A DNA stretch of 31,582 bases from NCBI GenBank assembly GCA_964526295.1, contig CAZGKW010000047.1:1-31582 (forward strand). Direction: 5' to 3'. Shown piece by piece: positions 8,322 through 16,781 of this stretch (position 1 is its first letter; every line of letters begins with the position of its first letter). The notes under the pieces are model-generated. The model made no database searches. It saw nothing but the letters and a program-made list of their open reading frames with translations, and was not told where the DNA came from. The position numbers and the translations under genes were made by a program. The DNA comes from CAZGKW01 sp964526295 (lineage in GTDB: Bacteria > Planctomycetota > Phycisphaerae > FEN-1346).

Positions 8322-9020
8322 TCAGTCGGTCTCGCCGGCGAAGAACTCCTGGATGATGTCGACGCCGACCGGCGTCCCGACCCGGGCTGCCCCGACGCCG
8401 AAGAGCTTCCGGACTTGCGCGAGCTTCGCGACGTCGCCGGCCGCCTTGATCTTCATGTGCCGACCCGTGAGCCGCCGCAGGAGCTCGATGTCGCGGCTGC
8501 GGGCGCCGCGGCGCCCGAAACCGGTGTCGGTGACGATGAAGTCGGCCCCGCCCTCGCGGGCGTACTCGGTGGCCCGGGCCTTCTCGGTGTCGTTCAAGTA
8601 AGAGCATTCGAGGACGACCTTCAGCGTGCAGCCGGCGGTGACCTTGCGAAGGGCCTCGATTTCGTGCCGGACGTCGGCGTAGCGTCCGCTCTTCATCGCG
8701 ACGAGGTTGATGACCATGTCGATCTCGGAGGCCCCGGCCTCGATGCAGGCCCGCGTCTCGTAGAGTTTCGGTCCGAGCCCCGAGTAGCCCAGGGGGATGC
8801 CGACCGTCCCGCAGACGGCCACGCCGGTCCCTCGAAGTCGCTCGACGGCCCGGGCGACAACGTAAGGAGCGACGCAGACGCTGGCGAATCCGTAGGTGGC
8901 GGCCTCGTCGCAGGCCTCGTCCACCCGCTCCAGGGTGTGGTCGGGCGAGAGGATCGCCAACTCGATGGCCTTCGCTAGGGTTTCCACAGTGACGTCATTG
9001 GTGAGTTCCTTGACGGGCAT
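8322..9020 (-). CDS. DeoC-like aldolase with Schiff-base lysine replaced by valine
   Basis: 232 aa, cytosolic, with the length and order of motifs of deoxyribose-phosphate aldolase (which cleaves deoxyribose-5-P to glyceraldehyde-3-P and acetaldehyde). YGFASVCVAPY, EIDMVINLVA (D101, matching catalytic Asp102 of E. coli DeoC) and KIKAAGD (K192, matching Lys201) are present. The substrate-binding lysine of the family motif FIKTSTG is not: the sequence reads FIVTDTG, with V163 (codon GTC) in its place. The usual N-terminal IDHTLLKPD is also altered to IELAILSPD. Either the protein is not a functional DeoC or it has another reaction. ATG 9020 follows AAAGGA. It is transcribed alone, with a terminator behind it and an operator-like element upstream. 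Confidence 0.8.
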   Translation of the reverse strand: MPVKELTNDVTVETLAKAIELAILSPDHTLERVDEACDEAATYGFASVCVAPYVVARAVERLRGTGVAVCGTVGIPLGYSGLGPKLYETRACIEAGASEIDMVINLVAMKSGRYADVRHEIEALRKVTAGCTLKVVLECSYLNDTEKARATEYAREGGADFIVTDTGFGRRGARSRDIELLRRLTGRHMKIKAAGDVAKLAQVRKLFGVGAARVGTPVGVDIIQEFFAGETD

Positions 9021-9042
9021 CGGTCCATCCTTTCCAGGCGCG

Positions 9043-9056
9043 GCGCACGTGTGCGC
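9043..9056. repeat. Inverted repeat in the deoC-like gene leader
   Basis: GCGCAC (9043-9048) and GTGCGC (9051-9056) are perfect arms around two bases, about 22 bp upstream of the ATG of the aldolase-like gene. It could be a repressor site or chance in GC-rich DNA. Confidence 0.3.
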
Positions 9057-9120
9057 GACGTGAAGAGAGGGCGCCGCCCGGCATCCCGCTCCGCACGGCT
9101 TCGTCTACCGGAAAAGTACC

Positions 9121-9145
9121 ATCGGTTTGGCCGATCAACAATCGG
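9121..9145. promoter_or_regulatory. Triple half-site operator-like element
   Basis: ATCGG (9121-9125), CCGAT (9131-9135) and ATCGG (9141-9145) alternate in orientation, each separated by exactly five bases, so the half-sites recur every 10 bp, one helical turn. It sits in the 259-bp gap between the divergent aldolase-like gene and the gene at 9280. No other gene is seen in that gap. Confidence 0.4.
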
Positions 9146-9279
9146 TCCCGGCCTGAAACGGGCACGGCTGACGGCCCCATTGGCCCCTGGGGGATTCCCC
9201 TAGGCTCGACTCGGCCATGGCGGGCCGGGCCGCCGGCGGATAGACTGGCGGCTCGAACCGGTCCGGTTGGAGTCACGAG

Positions 9280-9717
9280 ATGAAACCCCCGCCCTGGATT
9301 CGGCCGCCTTTCTTCCTGATGGCCATCCTGGCCACGTCGGCCGCCGCCTGGGCGGGCGAGCCGGCCCCGCCCGGGCCGCTTCGATGCGGAAGCCGGACGG
9401 ACTGGCCCACGCTCCACGGCGACCTGGCCCGGAGCGGCTTCTATCCGGCCTTCCCTTCCGGACGGCTGAAGCTGGTCTGGAGGAAGGAGCTGTACCGGGA
9501 GCTTCTCGGCCCGAGGTGCGAGGTCATCGTCGCGGATGGCCTCGCCTTCATGGGCACCTACGCGGGGAACCTCTACGCCTGGGACGCCTTCACCGGCGAC
9601 CTGCGGTGGACATTCCGGGCCGGCGGGCCGATCGGCCATTCGCCTATGGTTGCCGGCGGGCGGGTCTACTACCAGACGGGGAGCCAAGTCCGGTGCCTGG
9701 AGGGGGAACGTCCGTGA
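9280..9717 (+). CDS. Short exported PQQ-type beta-propeller fragment
   Basis: 145 aa. ATG 9280 follows GGAG at 7 bases and opens a signal peptide (FFLMAILATSAAAWA). The mature part has the start of a PQQ/WD-like propeller: TDWPTLHGDLARSGFYP, then one clear blade (GLAFMGTYAGNLYAWDAFTGDLRW) and most of a second (SPMVAGGRVYYQTG). Propellers of this kind need six to eight blades, so the protein is much shorter than a working family member, and no further blades appear in any frame downstream; a simple frameshift is therefore unlikely and an internal deletion or a true short form is more likely. Its stop overlaps the GTG start of the next gene, suggesting translational coupling and that this reading frame is still maintained. 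Confidence 0.65.
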   Translation: MKPPPWIRPPFFLMAILATSAAAWAGEPAPPGPLRCGSRTDWPTLHGDLARSGFYPAFPSGRLKLVWRKELYRELLGPRCEVIVADGLAFMGTYAGNLYAWDAFTGDLRWTFRAGGPIGHSPMVAGGRVYYQTGSQVRCLEGERP

Positions 9718-10967
9718 AGAGGTCCGGCGCAGCCGCGTTGGCGTCTCTCCTGGTGGCTTCGGCTGCGGCGGCCGTCGCCTGGGGCCAGAACGTCGTTCGC
9801 GATGTCCCGGCGGCACGGACCGCCGAGCCCGTCTCGGTCACGCTCCAGGAGGTTCGCCGCCTGATAGACGCGACGCCTCAGCCGCCACCGCGCGCCGCGG
9901 CGTCGGAAGCGGACCGCGTCCGGGGCAAGCTCGATCGCCACGTCGCCGAGTTCCTCGACGGCCACCCCTGGATGGCCTTCCACAACACGTTGGGCATCAG
10001 CGGGTACGAGGCGTACTTCGACCATCCGGACGAGGTGTTCTCTGCCCTGTCGCTGGCCCTGCCCCACCTGACGCCGGAGACCGCCGCCCGCGTCCGGCGC
10101 TTCCTCGGCGACCTGCTGGCCGGCTCCCCGCCGTACGCCGTCGAAGGGTTCGAGAGGACCCGCGGCCGGCCGCGGGAACGGTACCGCGTGCCGCAGGAGG
10201 TTCGGATCGACGGCCGCGGCAGGGCCAGGGATGCGTTCGGCGTCTACGCGTTCTGGCTGTACTGCTGGACCGCCCCGGCGGCCGACGCGGCCCGTGAGAG
10301 GTGGCCCGCCGTCCTGGCCCGCGTGCAGCGGCTGGTCGAGAGGCCATACGACTTTGACCCGCGACGGACGGACTATCGCGACGACGAGGCGGAACGGCTG
10401 AACGGCAACCTGGCCGGTCTTCTCGGCTTCGTCCGGCTGGCGGAGCTGAACGGCGAGGCCGGGGCCGTCGAACGCGGCACGGCGCGCCTGCGCGAGCTGC
10501 TCGAGCTCCGCGTCAACCTCGAGCGCGTGAACCCGACTGCCTTGGCGCCGACTCGCTCGGCCACCCACACGCTGCACAACGTTAAGGCTCCCCGCTACTT
10601 GCGGCTCGTGCCGGAGGTAGCCGCCGCCGTGGCGGACCTGAGCGACGGGCTCGCTACGGAGCGGGTCGGGGGCCTGCGGGGGGACCGGCCGAGCTGGCAC
10701 CTGGCCTTCGGCGACCGGCTCACCGGGGGCGAGAACTACCACAGCCCGCCGCACGTCAGCCGGGCCCTGATGGCCGGGGCGGCCCTCGTGGAACGGCTGC
10801 CGTCCAAGCGGCTCTGCGCCTTCGTGGACGTCCCCTGGTGCGCGGGCGACCTGTACTTCATCGAGAAGTGTGCCTACGCCCTCAGGGCCGGCAGCGCTGC
10901 TGGGGCCGGCGCCACCCGTCCGGGCCCCGCCGACCCGCCGAACAACCGCCACGCGGCGAGCCGTTGA
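9714..10967 (+). CDS. Exported protein of unknown function, probably alpha-helical
   Basis: 417 aa from GTG 9714, which overlaps the TGA of the preceding gene (GTGA) and follows GGAGGGGG. A signal peptide (AAALASLLVASAAAAVAWG) is followed by a mostly helical protein. Conserved-looking stretches are HPWMAFHNTLGISGYEAYFDH, DAFGVYAFWLYCW, NPTALAPTRSATHTLHN and GGENYHSPPH, rich in His, Asn and aromatics as in the active-site face of alpha/alpha-toroid glycan-processing enzymes. I do not recognise the family and make no functional claim. It is tightly coupled to the propeller fragment upstream. A TTGACA overlapping its stop probably serves hisF. Confidence 0.7.
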   Translation: MKRSGAAALASLLVASAAAAVAWGQNVVRDVPAARTAEPVSVTLQEVRRLIDATPQPPPRAAASEADRVRGKLDRHVAEFLDGHPWMAFHNTLGISGYEAYFDHPDEVFSALSLALPHLTPETAARVRRFLGDLLAGSPPYAVEGFERTRGRPRERYRVPQEVRIDGRGRARDAFGVYAFWLYCWTAPAADAARERWPAVLARVQRLVERPYDFDPRRTDYRDDEAERLNGNLAGLLGFVRLAELNGEAGAVERGTARLRELLELRVNLERVNPTALAPTRSATHTLHNVKAPRYLRLVPEVAAAVADLSDGLATERVGGLRGDRPSWHLAFGDRLTGGENYHSPPHVSRALMAGAALVERLPSKRLCAFVDVPWCAGDLYFIEKCAYALRAGSAAGAGATRPGPADPPNNRHAASR

Positions 10968-10993
10968 CACGGGCACCCCCCCGCCCGTACGGT
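10964..10993 (+). promoter_or_regulatory. Candidate hisF promoter overlapping upstream stop
   Basis: A perfect -35 box TTGACA (10964-10969) overlaps the TGA of the upstream gene. With an 18-base spacer, the -10 would be TACGGT (10988-10993), a weak match, about 40 bp before the hisF ATG. Confidence 0.45.
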
Positions 10994-11032
10994 ATCCCGC
11001 GCGTTCATCCCCTCACCGAGAAGGAGCCGCCG

Positions 11033-11800
11033 ATGGACTACCGCCGCATCATTCCCTGTCTCGACACCAAGGACGGCCGACTCGTCAAGGGCATCCACTT
11101 CGTCAACCTTCAGGAGCTGGGCGACCCGGCCGAGGCCGGGGCCGCCTACTCCGAGGCCGGGGCCGACGAGATAGTCGTCCTCGACATCACCGCCACCCGC
11201 GAGGGACGAAAGACCCTCCTGGAAACCGTCCGCCGGACCGTCGAGCGGGTCACGGTGCCCCTGGCCGTCGGAGGCGGCATCCGAACCTGCGAGGACATCC
11301 GCACGATCCTCGACCTGGGGGTGGCGAAGGTCTCGATGAACAGCGCCGCCGTCGCCCGGCCGGAGCTGGTGAAGGAGGCCGCCGGCGCCTTCGGGTCGGA
11401 GCGGGTCGTCATCGCCATCGACACCCGCCGCAACGAGGCCATGCCGTCCGGGTTCGAGGTGGTCGTCTCGGGCGGCACGAAGCCGGCGGGTGTCGACGCG
11501 GTCGAGTGGGCCACGAAGGTGGAAGAGCTGGGGGCCGGCGAGGTCCTCCCCACCAGCATGGACACCGACGGGACGCAGGACGGGTACGACATCCCGATGA
11601 CGCGGGCCATCGCCGACGCGGTGGGTCTGCCGATCATCGCCTCGGGAGGAGCCGGGGCCATGGAGCACCTCTCGGAGGTCATCGAAGAGGGCCACGCCGA
11701 CGCCGTCCTCGTCGCCTCGATCGCCCACTATGGGACGTTCTCGATCCGCCACATGAAGGAGCACCTGGCCTCGCGGGGCCACCCGGTGCGCCTCGACTGA
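11033..11800 (+). CDS. hisF: Imidazole glycerol phosphate synthase cyclase subunit HisF
   Basis: 255 aa (beta/alpha)8 barrel, full length. The cyclase converts PRFAR and the ammonia delivered by HisH into imidazole glycerol phosphate and AICAR, in histidine synthesis. Catalytic aspartates D11 (IIPCLDTKDG) and D130 (VVIAID) are both at the standard numbers, and the phosphate-binding loops GGGIRT and IIASGGAG are intact. ATG 11033 follows AAGGAG at 6 bases and gives the family's usual N-terminus; longer in-frame starts run through the previous gene's end and are rejected. No hisH, hisA or hisI is nearby, so the his genes are dispersed. It is convergent with the PD40 gene, 44 bp away. Confidence 0.95.
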   Translation: MDYRRIIPCLDTKDGRLVKGIHFVNLQELGDPAEAGAAYSEAGADEIVVLDITATREGRKTLLETVRRTVERVTVPLAVGGGIRTCEDIRTILDLGVAKVSMNSAAVARPELVKEAAGAFGSERVVIAIDTRRNEAMPSGFEVVVSGGTKPAGVDAVEWATKVEELGAGEVLPTSMDTDGTQDGYDIPMTRAIADAVGLPIIASGGAGAMEHLSEVIEEGHADAVLVASIAHYGTFSIRHMKEHLASRGHPVRLD

Positions 11801-11844
11801 CTCAGTGCCCGCGGCCAAGGCGGGCGAGTGTCGGGACGCCGCGG

Positions 11845-12744
11845 TCAATGCGTGCCGCGGTCGGCTCCGACCGACTCGGGCCACGGCTGGGCCTCGCCGT
11901 CGCCGACAGTGAAGTCGCCGTACATCTCGCCCTTGCCCTTCGGGCCCATCCGCGTGCACCGGTTTCCGCCGACCTTCATGACGACCAGGTACCCGTGTTT
12001 CTCGTCCTGGCAGACGACGAACCGCGGATCGTTCGACGACCACCGGTGGTTGTCGAAGCCCTTGGAGCCGGCGTAGTCGTAGACCCAGCGGAGGGTCGCC
12101 TCGACGCCGTTGGGGCGGATCCGTTTCAGGTCGCACCGCTTGTGATCGTGGTGGAGGCCGGTGACGCTCCGCCCGTCGGGCGAGAGGCTGTAGGAACACG
12201 CCCCCGGCGCCTCGCCGCGCCGCCCGTCCGAGGTCGCCCATCGGCCGTCCGCCACGTACGACCAGACGCCGTCCGGGCCAAGGCGGACGTCCACCTCGCG
12301 ACCGCCCTTCCCGAGCCGCGCCAGGGCCGGCACCTCGGCCCACCGGCCCGAGAGCGTGAAACGATACCACCGGCCCTTCTTAAGGACGACGATCTCCCGA
12401 TCGCTTACCCAGTGGACGCCGCCCTCGGCGTCGACGCCTTCGGCGAGCGTGCGGACCGCCGTGTCGCCGCGACGAGCGAGTGCTTTGACGGTGCCGCCGT
12501 CGATCCAGGCGAGCTTCGAGCTGTCGGGGGAGAACTCGGGCCGCCCGCCCGGGCCGGGGCAGACCGTCTCGCCCGTAGAGAGCTCCGTCAGGTAGACCTT
12601 GCCCCCGGCCTGGGTGGCGAGGGCCCCGTCGCCGCATTCTTTGCGGAGCCAGTCGAGGTCGGTCGGGCTGGGCGGCAGGCCCTTCGCCGCGAGGGCGATG
12701 GCCGACACGGCGGCGATCAGAACGGCCGGCGCGAGCCGCCTCAT
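11845..12744 (-). CDS. Exported PD40/TolB-like repeat protein
   Basis: 299 aa. ATG 12744 overlaps the TGA of the symporter gene (ATGA) and opens a signal peptide (LAPAVLIAAVSAIALAAKG). The mature part has beta-propeller-like PD40 repeats: FSPDSSKLAWIDGG, WVSDREIVVLKKGRW, SLSPDGRSVTGLHHD, WSSNDPRFVVCQDEKHGY. It is probably a periplasmic or secreted beta-propeller. It is the last gene of the anmK-murQ-symporter unit, so a role in sensing or binding wall fragments is conceivable but only inferred. Precise function unknown. Confidence 0.7.
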   Translation of the reverse strand: MRRLAPAVLIAAVSAIALAAKGLPPSPTDLDWLRKECGDGALATQAGGKVYLTELSTGETVCPGPGGRPEFSPDSSKLAWIDGGTVKALARRGDTAVRTLAEGVDAEGGVHWVSDREIVVLKKGRWYRFTLSGRWAEVPALARLGKGGREVDVRLGPDGVWSYVADGRWATSDGRRGEAPGACSYSLSPDGRSVTGLHHDHKRCDLKRIRPNGVEATLRWVYDYAGSKGFDNHRWSSNDPRFVVCQDEKHGYLVVMKVGGNRCTRMGPKGKGEMYGDFTVGDGEAQPWPESVGADRGTH

Positions 12745-14570
12745 CGATCGGCTCCTTCGGCCGTCACGGGCGGCGGCAGGTCGCCGCGTCCCCCAACGCC
12801 CGGGAACAGCCGGCGGACCTCCAGGGCCACGGCGACGGCCCCCATCGCTGCCGCGCCGAGGTACAGGCCGCCCGAGACCCATTCCAGCAGCAGGAGCTTT
12901 CCGATGCCGAGCGTCGCCCCGAGGACCATCACCGTCCCGGCGATCCAGGCCAGGACCAGCCGGCCGAAGTCCCGCGGCGGCTCGACACCCGCCGCCCGCG
13001 CCACCGGCCCCCATACGCCGTACGGACGCACCTTGCGGTAGAACGCCACCAGCTTCTCCATCGAGACGGGCGGCGTCAGGTACGTCACGGCGACCCAGAG
13101 GGCGGTCGAGACGAGGACCGTCAGGACCAGAATCGCTTGGCCGGAGAGCTCGGCGGCCGGGCCGAACACCTCGGGCCCCGCCAGCCGGAAAACGTAGAAC
13201 GCGCTGGCGATCCCGCCCGACGCCGCCATGGCCGCGATCTCGGAATACGCGTTCACCCGCCACCAGAACCATCGCAGGATGTAGACCAGACCGATGCCCG
13301 ACGTGAATGCCAACAGGAACTGGAACATTGCCGAGATCGACCCCGACGCCAGGGCGATACCCGACGCGACCAGCATGACGGCCACCGACGCCAGCCGCGA
13401 CACCCGCACATAGTGCCGCTCCGTCGCTTCCGGCCGGACGAACCTCCGGTAGACGTCGTTGACCAGGTAGGCGCTCGACAGGTTGAGGTGCGTGTCGATA
13501 GTGCTCATGAACGCCCCGAGGAACGAGGCCACCATGACGCCCAGCAGGCCCGGCGGCACGTACGCCAGCATCATGTCGGGGTAGGCCCGCTCGGCGTCGC
13601 CCTGGGAAGGCTCCGGGACCAGGACGACGCTCGCCAGGGCCACCAGGATCCACGGCCACGGGCGGAGGGCGTAGTTGGCCACGTTGAACCAGAGCGTCGC
13701 CAGGAGGGACTGCCGCTCGTCCCGGGCCGCCAGCATCCGCTGGACCACCACGCCGCCCCCGTCGGCGTTCTTGTTCGCCCACCACTGGACCAGCATGAAC
13801 ACGCCGAACGCGAAGACCGGACCCGACCAGAATTCGCCGCTCAGCGGCGAGGCGCCTGGGGGCGGCATCGGATAGAACGAAACGATCTCCCGCCCCAGGT
13901 CGCTCCGCGAGACCGCCTCCGCCTTGAGGGCCGCGAGGCCCCCCGCGCCCCGCACGGCGAAGACGCACAGGCCGATCGAGCCGACCATCGCCAGCACGAA
14001 CTGCACCAGGTCCGTCACCACGACGCCCCAGAAACCCGACAGGGCCGCGTAGACCGTCGTCAGGACGATGCACGCGCCGATCGACCACAGCGGTGGGATG
14101 CCCAGCAGAACGTCCATCAGTTTGACCATCGCCACGGTCACCCAGGCCATGGTGATGCAGTTGACGGGCAGGGCCATGTAGACCGCCCGGAAACCGCGAA
14201 GCACCGCCGCCGACCTCCCGCCGTACCGCAGCTCGGTCAGCTCGACGTCGGTGACCGTCTCGGCCCGCCGCCACAGGCGCGCCAGGAGGAACACGCTGAA
14301 CATGCCCCCGATGGCGAACGACCACCACAGCCAGTTGAAGTGGATGCCCTTCGTGCGGACCCAGCCGGTGATCACGAGCGGCGTGTCGGAGGCGAAGCTC
14401 GTGGCGACCATGCTCGTGCCGGCCAGCCACCAGGGAAGGGTCCGGCCGGAGATGAAGAACTCGTTGACACTCTTTCCGGCCCGGCGCGTGAAGACGACCC
14501 CCACCGCCAGGGCAAAGACGAGGTAGGCGACGATGACGGCCCAGTCGAGGGGTGTCAGGGCGCCGATCAT
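12741..14570 (-). CDS. Sodium:solute symporter (SSS family), putative amino-sugar uptake
   Basis: 609 aa integral membrane protein with about 13-14 hydrophobic helices; the first is DWAVIVAYLVFALAVGVVF. The conserved SSS elements FFISGRTLPWWLAGTSMVATSFASDTP and GAFMSTIDTHLNLSSAYLVNDVY are present, which fit Na+-coupled transporters of the sugar/sialic-acid type rather than the proline or pantothenate types. ATG 14570 is 58 bp downstream of the murQ stop and the gene overlaps the PD40 gene at its end, so it belongs to the muramic-acid recycling operon. By context the likely cargo is an amino sugar such as anhydro-MurNAc, MurNAc or GlcNAc-containing fragments. Substrate specificity cannot be read from the sequence. 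Confidence 0.85.
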   Translation of the reverse strand: MIGALTPLDWAVIVAYLVFALAVGVVFTRRAGKSVNEFFISGRTLPWWLAGTSMVATSFASDTPLVITGWVRTKGIHFNWLWWSFAIGGMFSVFLLARLWRRAETVTDVELTELRYGGRSAAVLRGFRAVYMALPVNCITMAWVTVAMVKLMDVLLGIPPLWSIGACIVLTTVYAALSGFWGVVVTDLVQFVLAMVGSIGLCVFAVRGAGGLAALKAEAVSRSDLGREIVSFYPMPPPGASPLSGEFWSGPVFAFGVFMLVQWWANKNADGGGVVVQRMLAARDERQSLLATLWFNVANYALRPWPWILVALASVVLVPEPSQGDAERAYPDMMLAYVPPGLLGVMVASFLGAFMSTIDTHLNLSSAYLVNDVYRRFVRPEATERHYVRVSRLASVAVMLVASGIALASGSISAMFQFLLAFTSGIGLVYILRWFWWRVNAYSEIAAMAASGGIASAFYVFRLAGPEVFGPAAELSGQAILVLTVLVSTALWVAVTYLTPPVSMEKLVAFYRKVRPYGVWGPVARAAGVEPPRDFGRLVLAWIAGTVMVLGATLGIGKLLLLEWVSGGLYLGAAAMGAVAVALEVRRLFPGVGGRGDLPPPVTAEGADR

Positions 14571-14628
14571 GGGATGAAGCCTCGGTCGCGCGCTGCGGCG
14601 AGCTTTCGCTCGCCGCTCGTGTACAGCA

Positions 14629-15540
14629 CTACTTCGACGACTCGATGACGCGGCGGAGCATCCCGTCGGCCTCGTCCAGCAACCTTCGGGCCTCGACGAA
14701 CCCCACGCCTCGCTTCTCGATCACGATCGCCGCCTTCGCGTGGCCGTGGGCCCGCTTCAGGAGGTCCCGGGCCGCGTCGCGGTCGACGCCGGTCGTGTCC
14801 ATGACGATCCGCTCGGCCCGGTCCCGGAGCTTCTCGCTGGTCGCCCGCAGGTCGACCATCAGGTCGCCGTAGACCTTGCCGATTCGGACCATGGCGGCGG
14901 TGGTGAGCGTGTTGAGGACGAGCTTCGTGGCGGTGCCCGCCTTCATCCGCGTCGAGCCGGTCACGACCTCCGGCCCGACGACGGGGTTGATGACGACGTC
15001 GGCGAGGAGGTCGTCGGCCGCCTCGGGGGCACAGGTGACGAAAACGCTCCGCGCGCCCAGCTCGCGGGCCCGCTCCAGGGCCCCGTGGACGTACGGGGTG
15101 ACGCCGCAGGCGGCGATGCCGCAGACGACGTCCTGCGGGCCGACGCCCTTTCGGCTGACGGCTTCGCGTCCCTCGTCGTGGTTGTCCTCGGCCCCCTCGG
15201 CGGCCCGGACGAGGGCGCCCGCACCCCCGGCGATGATGCCCTGGACCTGAGACGGCGACGTGCCGAACGTCGGGGGGCATTCGGCGGCGTCGAGGACGCC
15301 GAGGCGGCCGCTCGTCCCGGCGCCGACGTAGAGGAGCCGCCCGCCCGAGCGGAACGCCTCGACGATCATCTCGACCGCCTCGGCGATGCGTTCGCGTTCC
15401 CCGGCGACGGCCGGGGCGACGCGGCGGTCCTCGGCATTGATGACGTCCACCAGCTCGAGCGTGGACTTGCGGTCGAGGTCACGGCTCCGGGGGTTGCGGC
15501 CCTCGGTGGTCAGATGAGCTCGCTCCACCCGCTTCATCAT
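14629..15540 (-). CDS. murQ: N-acetylmuramic acid 6-phosphate etherase MurQ
   Basis: 303 aa, full length. It cleaves the lactyl ether of MurNAc-6-P to give GlcNAc-6-P and D-lactate in cytoplasmic wall recycling. The SIS-type sugar-phosphate isomerase fold is evident (YVGAGTSGRLGVLDA, STRMKAGTATKLVLN), and the two catalytic glutamates are present as E87 (DAAECPP) and E118 (EGAEDN), with the same 31-residue spacing as in E. coli MurQ. Two ATG codons lie in tandem (15540 and 15537) after GGAGAG; either can start, and the first is given. It begins 13 bp after the anmK stop and precedes the symporter gene, so the three are co-transcribed. Confidence 0.95.
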   Translation of the reverse strand: MMKRVERAHLTTEGRNPRSRDLDRKSTLELVDVINAEDRRVAPAVAGERERIAEAVEMIVEAFRSGGRLLYVGAGTSGRLGVLDAAECPPTFGTSPSQVQGIIAGGAGALVRAAEGAEDNHDEGREAVSRKGVGPQDVVCGIAACGVTPYVHGALERARELGARSVFVTCAPEAADDLLADVVINPVVGPEVVTGSTRMKAGTATKLVLNTLTTAAMVRIGKVYGDLMVDLRATSEKLRDRAERIVMDTTGVDRDAARDLLKRAHGHAKAAIVIEKRGVGFVEARRLLDEADGMLRRVIESSK

Positions 15541-15553
15541 GCGCTCTCCGGGC

Positions 15554-16741
15554 TCAGGGCCCTGCCGGGACGATCTTGCCGAGGACGACCGGACGCCGGG
15601 CGCCGGTGGCGGCCGGCACGTTGCCCGGTCGGCCCAGGACCGTCTCGCGGGCCAGGACGGCAAAGCTGACGGCCTCCTTGGCGTCGGCGTCGATGCCGTA
15701 ATCGTCCGTCGTGGCGAGGGCCATGCCCCCGAGCGCCCCTTTCAACCGCTCGACCAGGACGGGGTTCCGGGCCCCGCCGCCGCAGAGGACCACCTCGTCT
15801 GGCATCTCCGGCAGGTGCCGGCGGTAGGCCCCGGCGATGCTCTCGGCCGTCCATGCGGTGACCGTGGCCACGACGTCGCGCGGGTCAAGCCCCCCGGTGA
15901 CGGCCCGCTCCCACAAGGCATCGGCGAAGGCGCGGCCGAACTCCTCGCGACCGGTGGACTTCGGCGGCCGGCGCCGCAGGAACGGGTGGCCCATGAGGTG
16001 CTCGAGAAGGGCCGCCTCGACGCTCCCGGAGGCGGCCATCCGCCCATCGCGGTCGAACCGCCGCCGGCCGCCGCTGGCAAGGTTCGCGATGCGGTCGATG
16101 ACCATGTTGCCCGGCCCGGTGTCGAAGGCGACGATCTCGTCCACGCCCCCGCCGGCCGGCAGGTACGTCACGTTGGCGATGCCGCCGATGTTCTGGACGG
16201 CCCGGCTGCGAGCCCGGTGGCGAAAGAGGAGCCAGTCGGCGTACGGCACAAGCGGCGCCCCTTCCCCGCCGGCCGCGATGTCGCGGAGGCGGAAGTCGGC
16301 CACCGTCGTGATGCCCGTCCGTTCGGCAATGACCGACGGCTCGCCGACCTGGAGCGTCGAGCGGACCCGACGTCTCCCGTATCTCCGGCCTCGCGGCAGG
16401 TGGCAAACCGTCTGGCCGTGCGACCCGACGAGGTCGATCGACCCGGGCGGCAAACCGCCCTCGTCACAGGCGGCCAGGAGCGCGTCGGCGAACACCTCGC
16501 CCAGGACGACGTTCAAGTGGCACAGGTCGTCGACGCGGCCCGTCTCCGGCGGGTCCGACAGGGCCAGGACCTGCCGCCTCAGCCTGGGCGGATAGGGCGT
16601 CGTGCTGAAGGCGAGCACCTCGACCCGCCGGCCGGCCAGGTCCACGATCGCCGCGTCCACGCCGTCGGCCGACGTGCCGGACATCAGGCCGGCCACGCGG
16701 AGGACCTTTTTCGCCGCCAGCCTGCCCAGAAGGGTTTCCAC
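15554..16741 (-). CDS. anmK: Anhydro-N-acetylmuramic acid kinase AnmK
   Basis: 395 aa from GTG 16741. The enzyme hydrolyses and phosphorylates 1,6-anhydro-MurNAc to MurNAc-6-P, feeding MurQ next door. The ATP-binding start GLMSGTSADGVD, the catalytic-loop region DFRLRDIAAGGEGAPLVPYAD, NIGGIANVTYLP, AFDTGPGNMVIDR and VVLCGGGARNPVL are all present. The frame stays open to a TTG at 16810, but that TTG is the first triplet of the -35 box of a good promoter, so it should lie upstream of the transcript. GTG 16741, with GAGG 5 bases before it, gives a length close to the family norm. First gene of the recycling operon. Confidence 0.94.
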   Translation of the reverse strand: METLLGRLAAKKVLRVAGLMSGTSADGVDAAIVDLAGRRVEVLAFSTTPYPPRLRRQVLALSDPPETGRVDDLCHLNVVLGEVFADALLAACDEGGLPPGSIDLVGSHGQTVCHLPRGRRYGRRRVRSTLQVGEPSVIAERTGITTVADFRLRDIAAGGEGAPLVPYADWLLFRHRARSRAVQNIGGIANVTYLPAGGGVDEIVAFDTGPGNMVIDRIANLASGGRRRFDRDGRMAASGSVEAALLEHLMGHPFLRRRPPKSTGREEFGRAFADALWERAVTGGLDPRDVVATVTAWTAESIAGAYRRHLPEMPDEVVLCGGGARNPVLVERLKGALGGMALATTDDYGIDADAKEAVSFAVLARETVLGRPGNVPAATGARRPVVLGKIVPAGP

Positions 16742-16781
16742 GAGCGCCTCGCAGTGTCGCAAGCCTTCCGCCGTCCGGACG

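Noticed and set aside
5964..8978. A 1004-codon open frame on the plus strand
   Set aside because: It runs antisense through two haem-protein genes and into the aldolase gene, is Arg/Pro/Gly-rich without domains, and reflects the high GC content.
12745..14430. Extending the PD40 protein upstream to give an 861-aa product
   Set aside because: The extension is an out-of-frame reading of the symporter gene; the ATGA overlap and signal peptide at 12744 fix the start.
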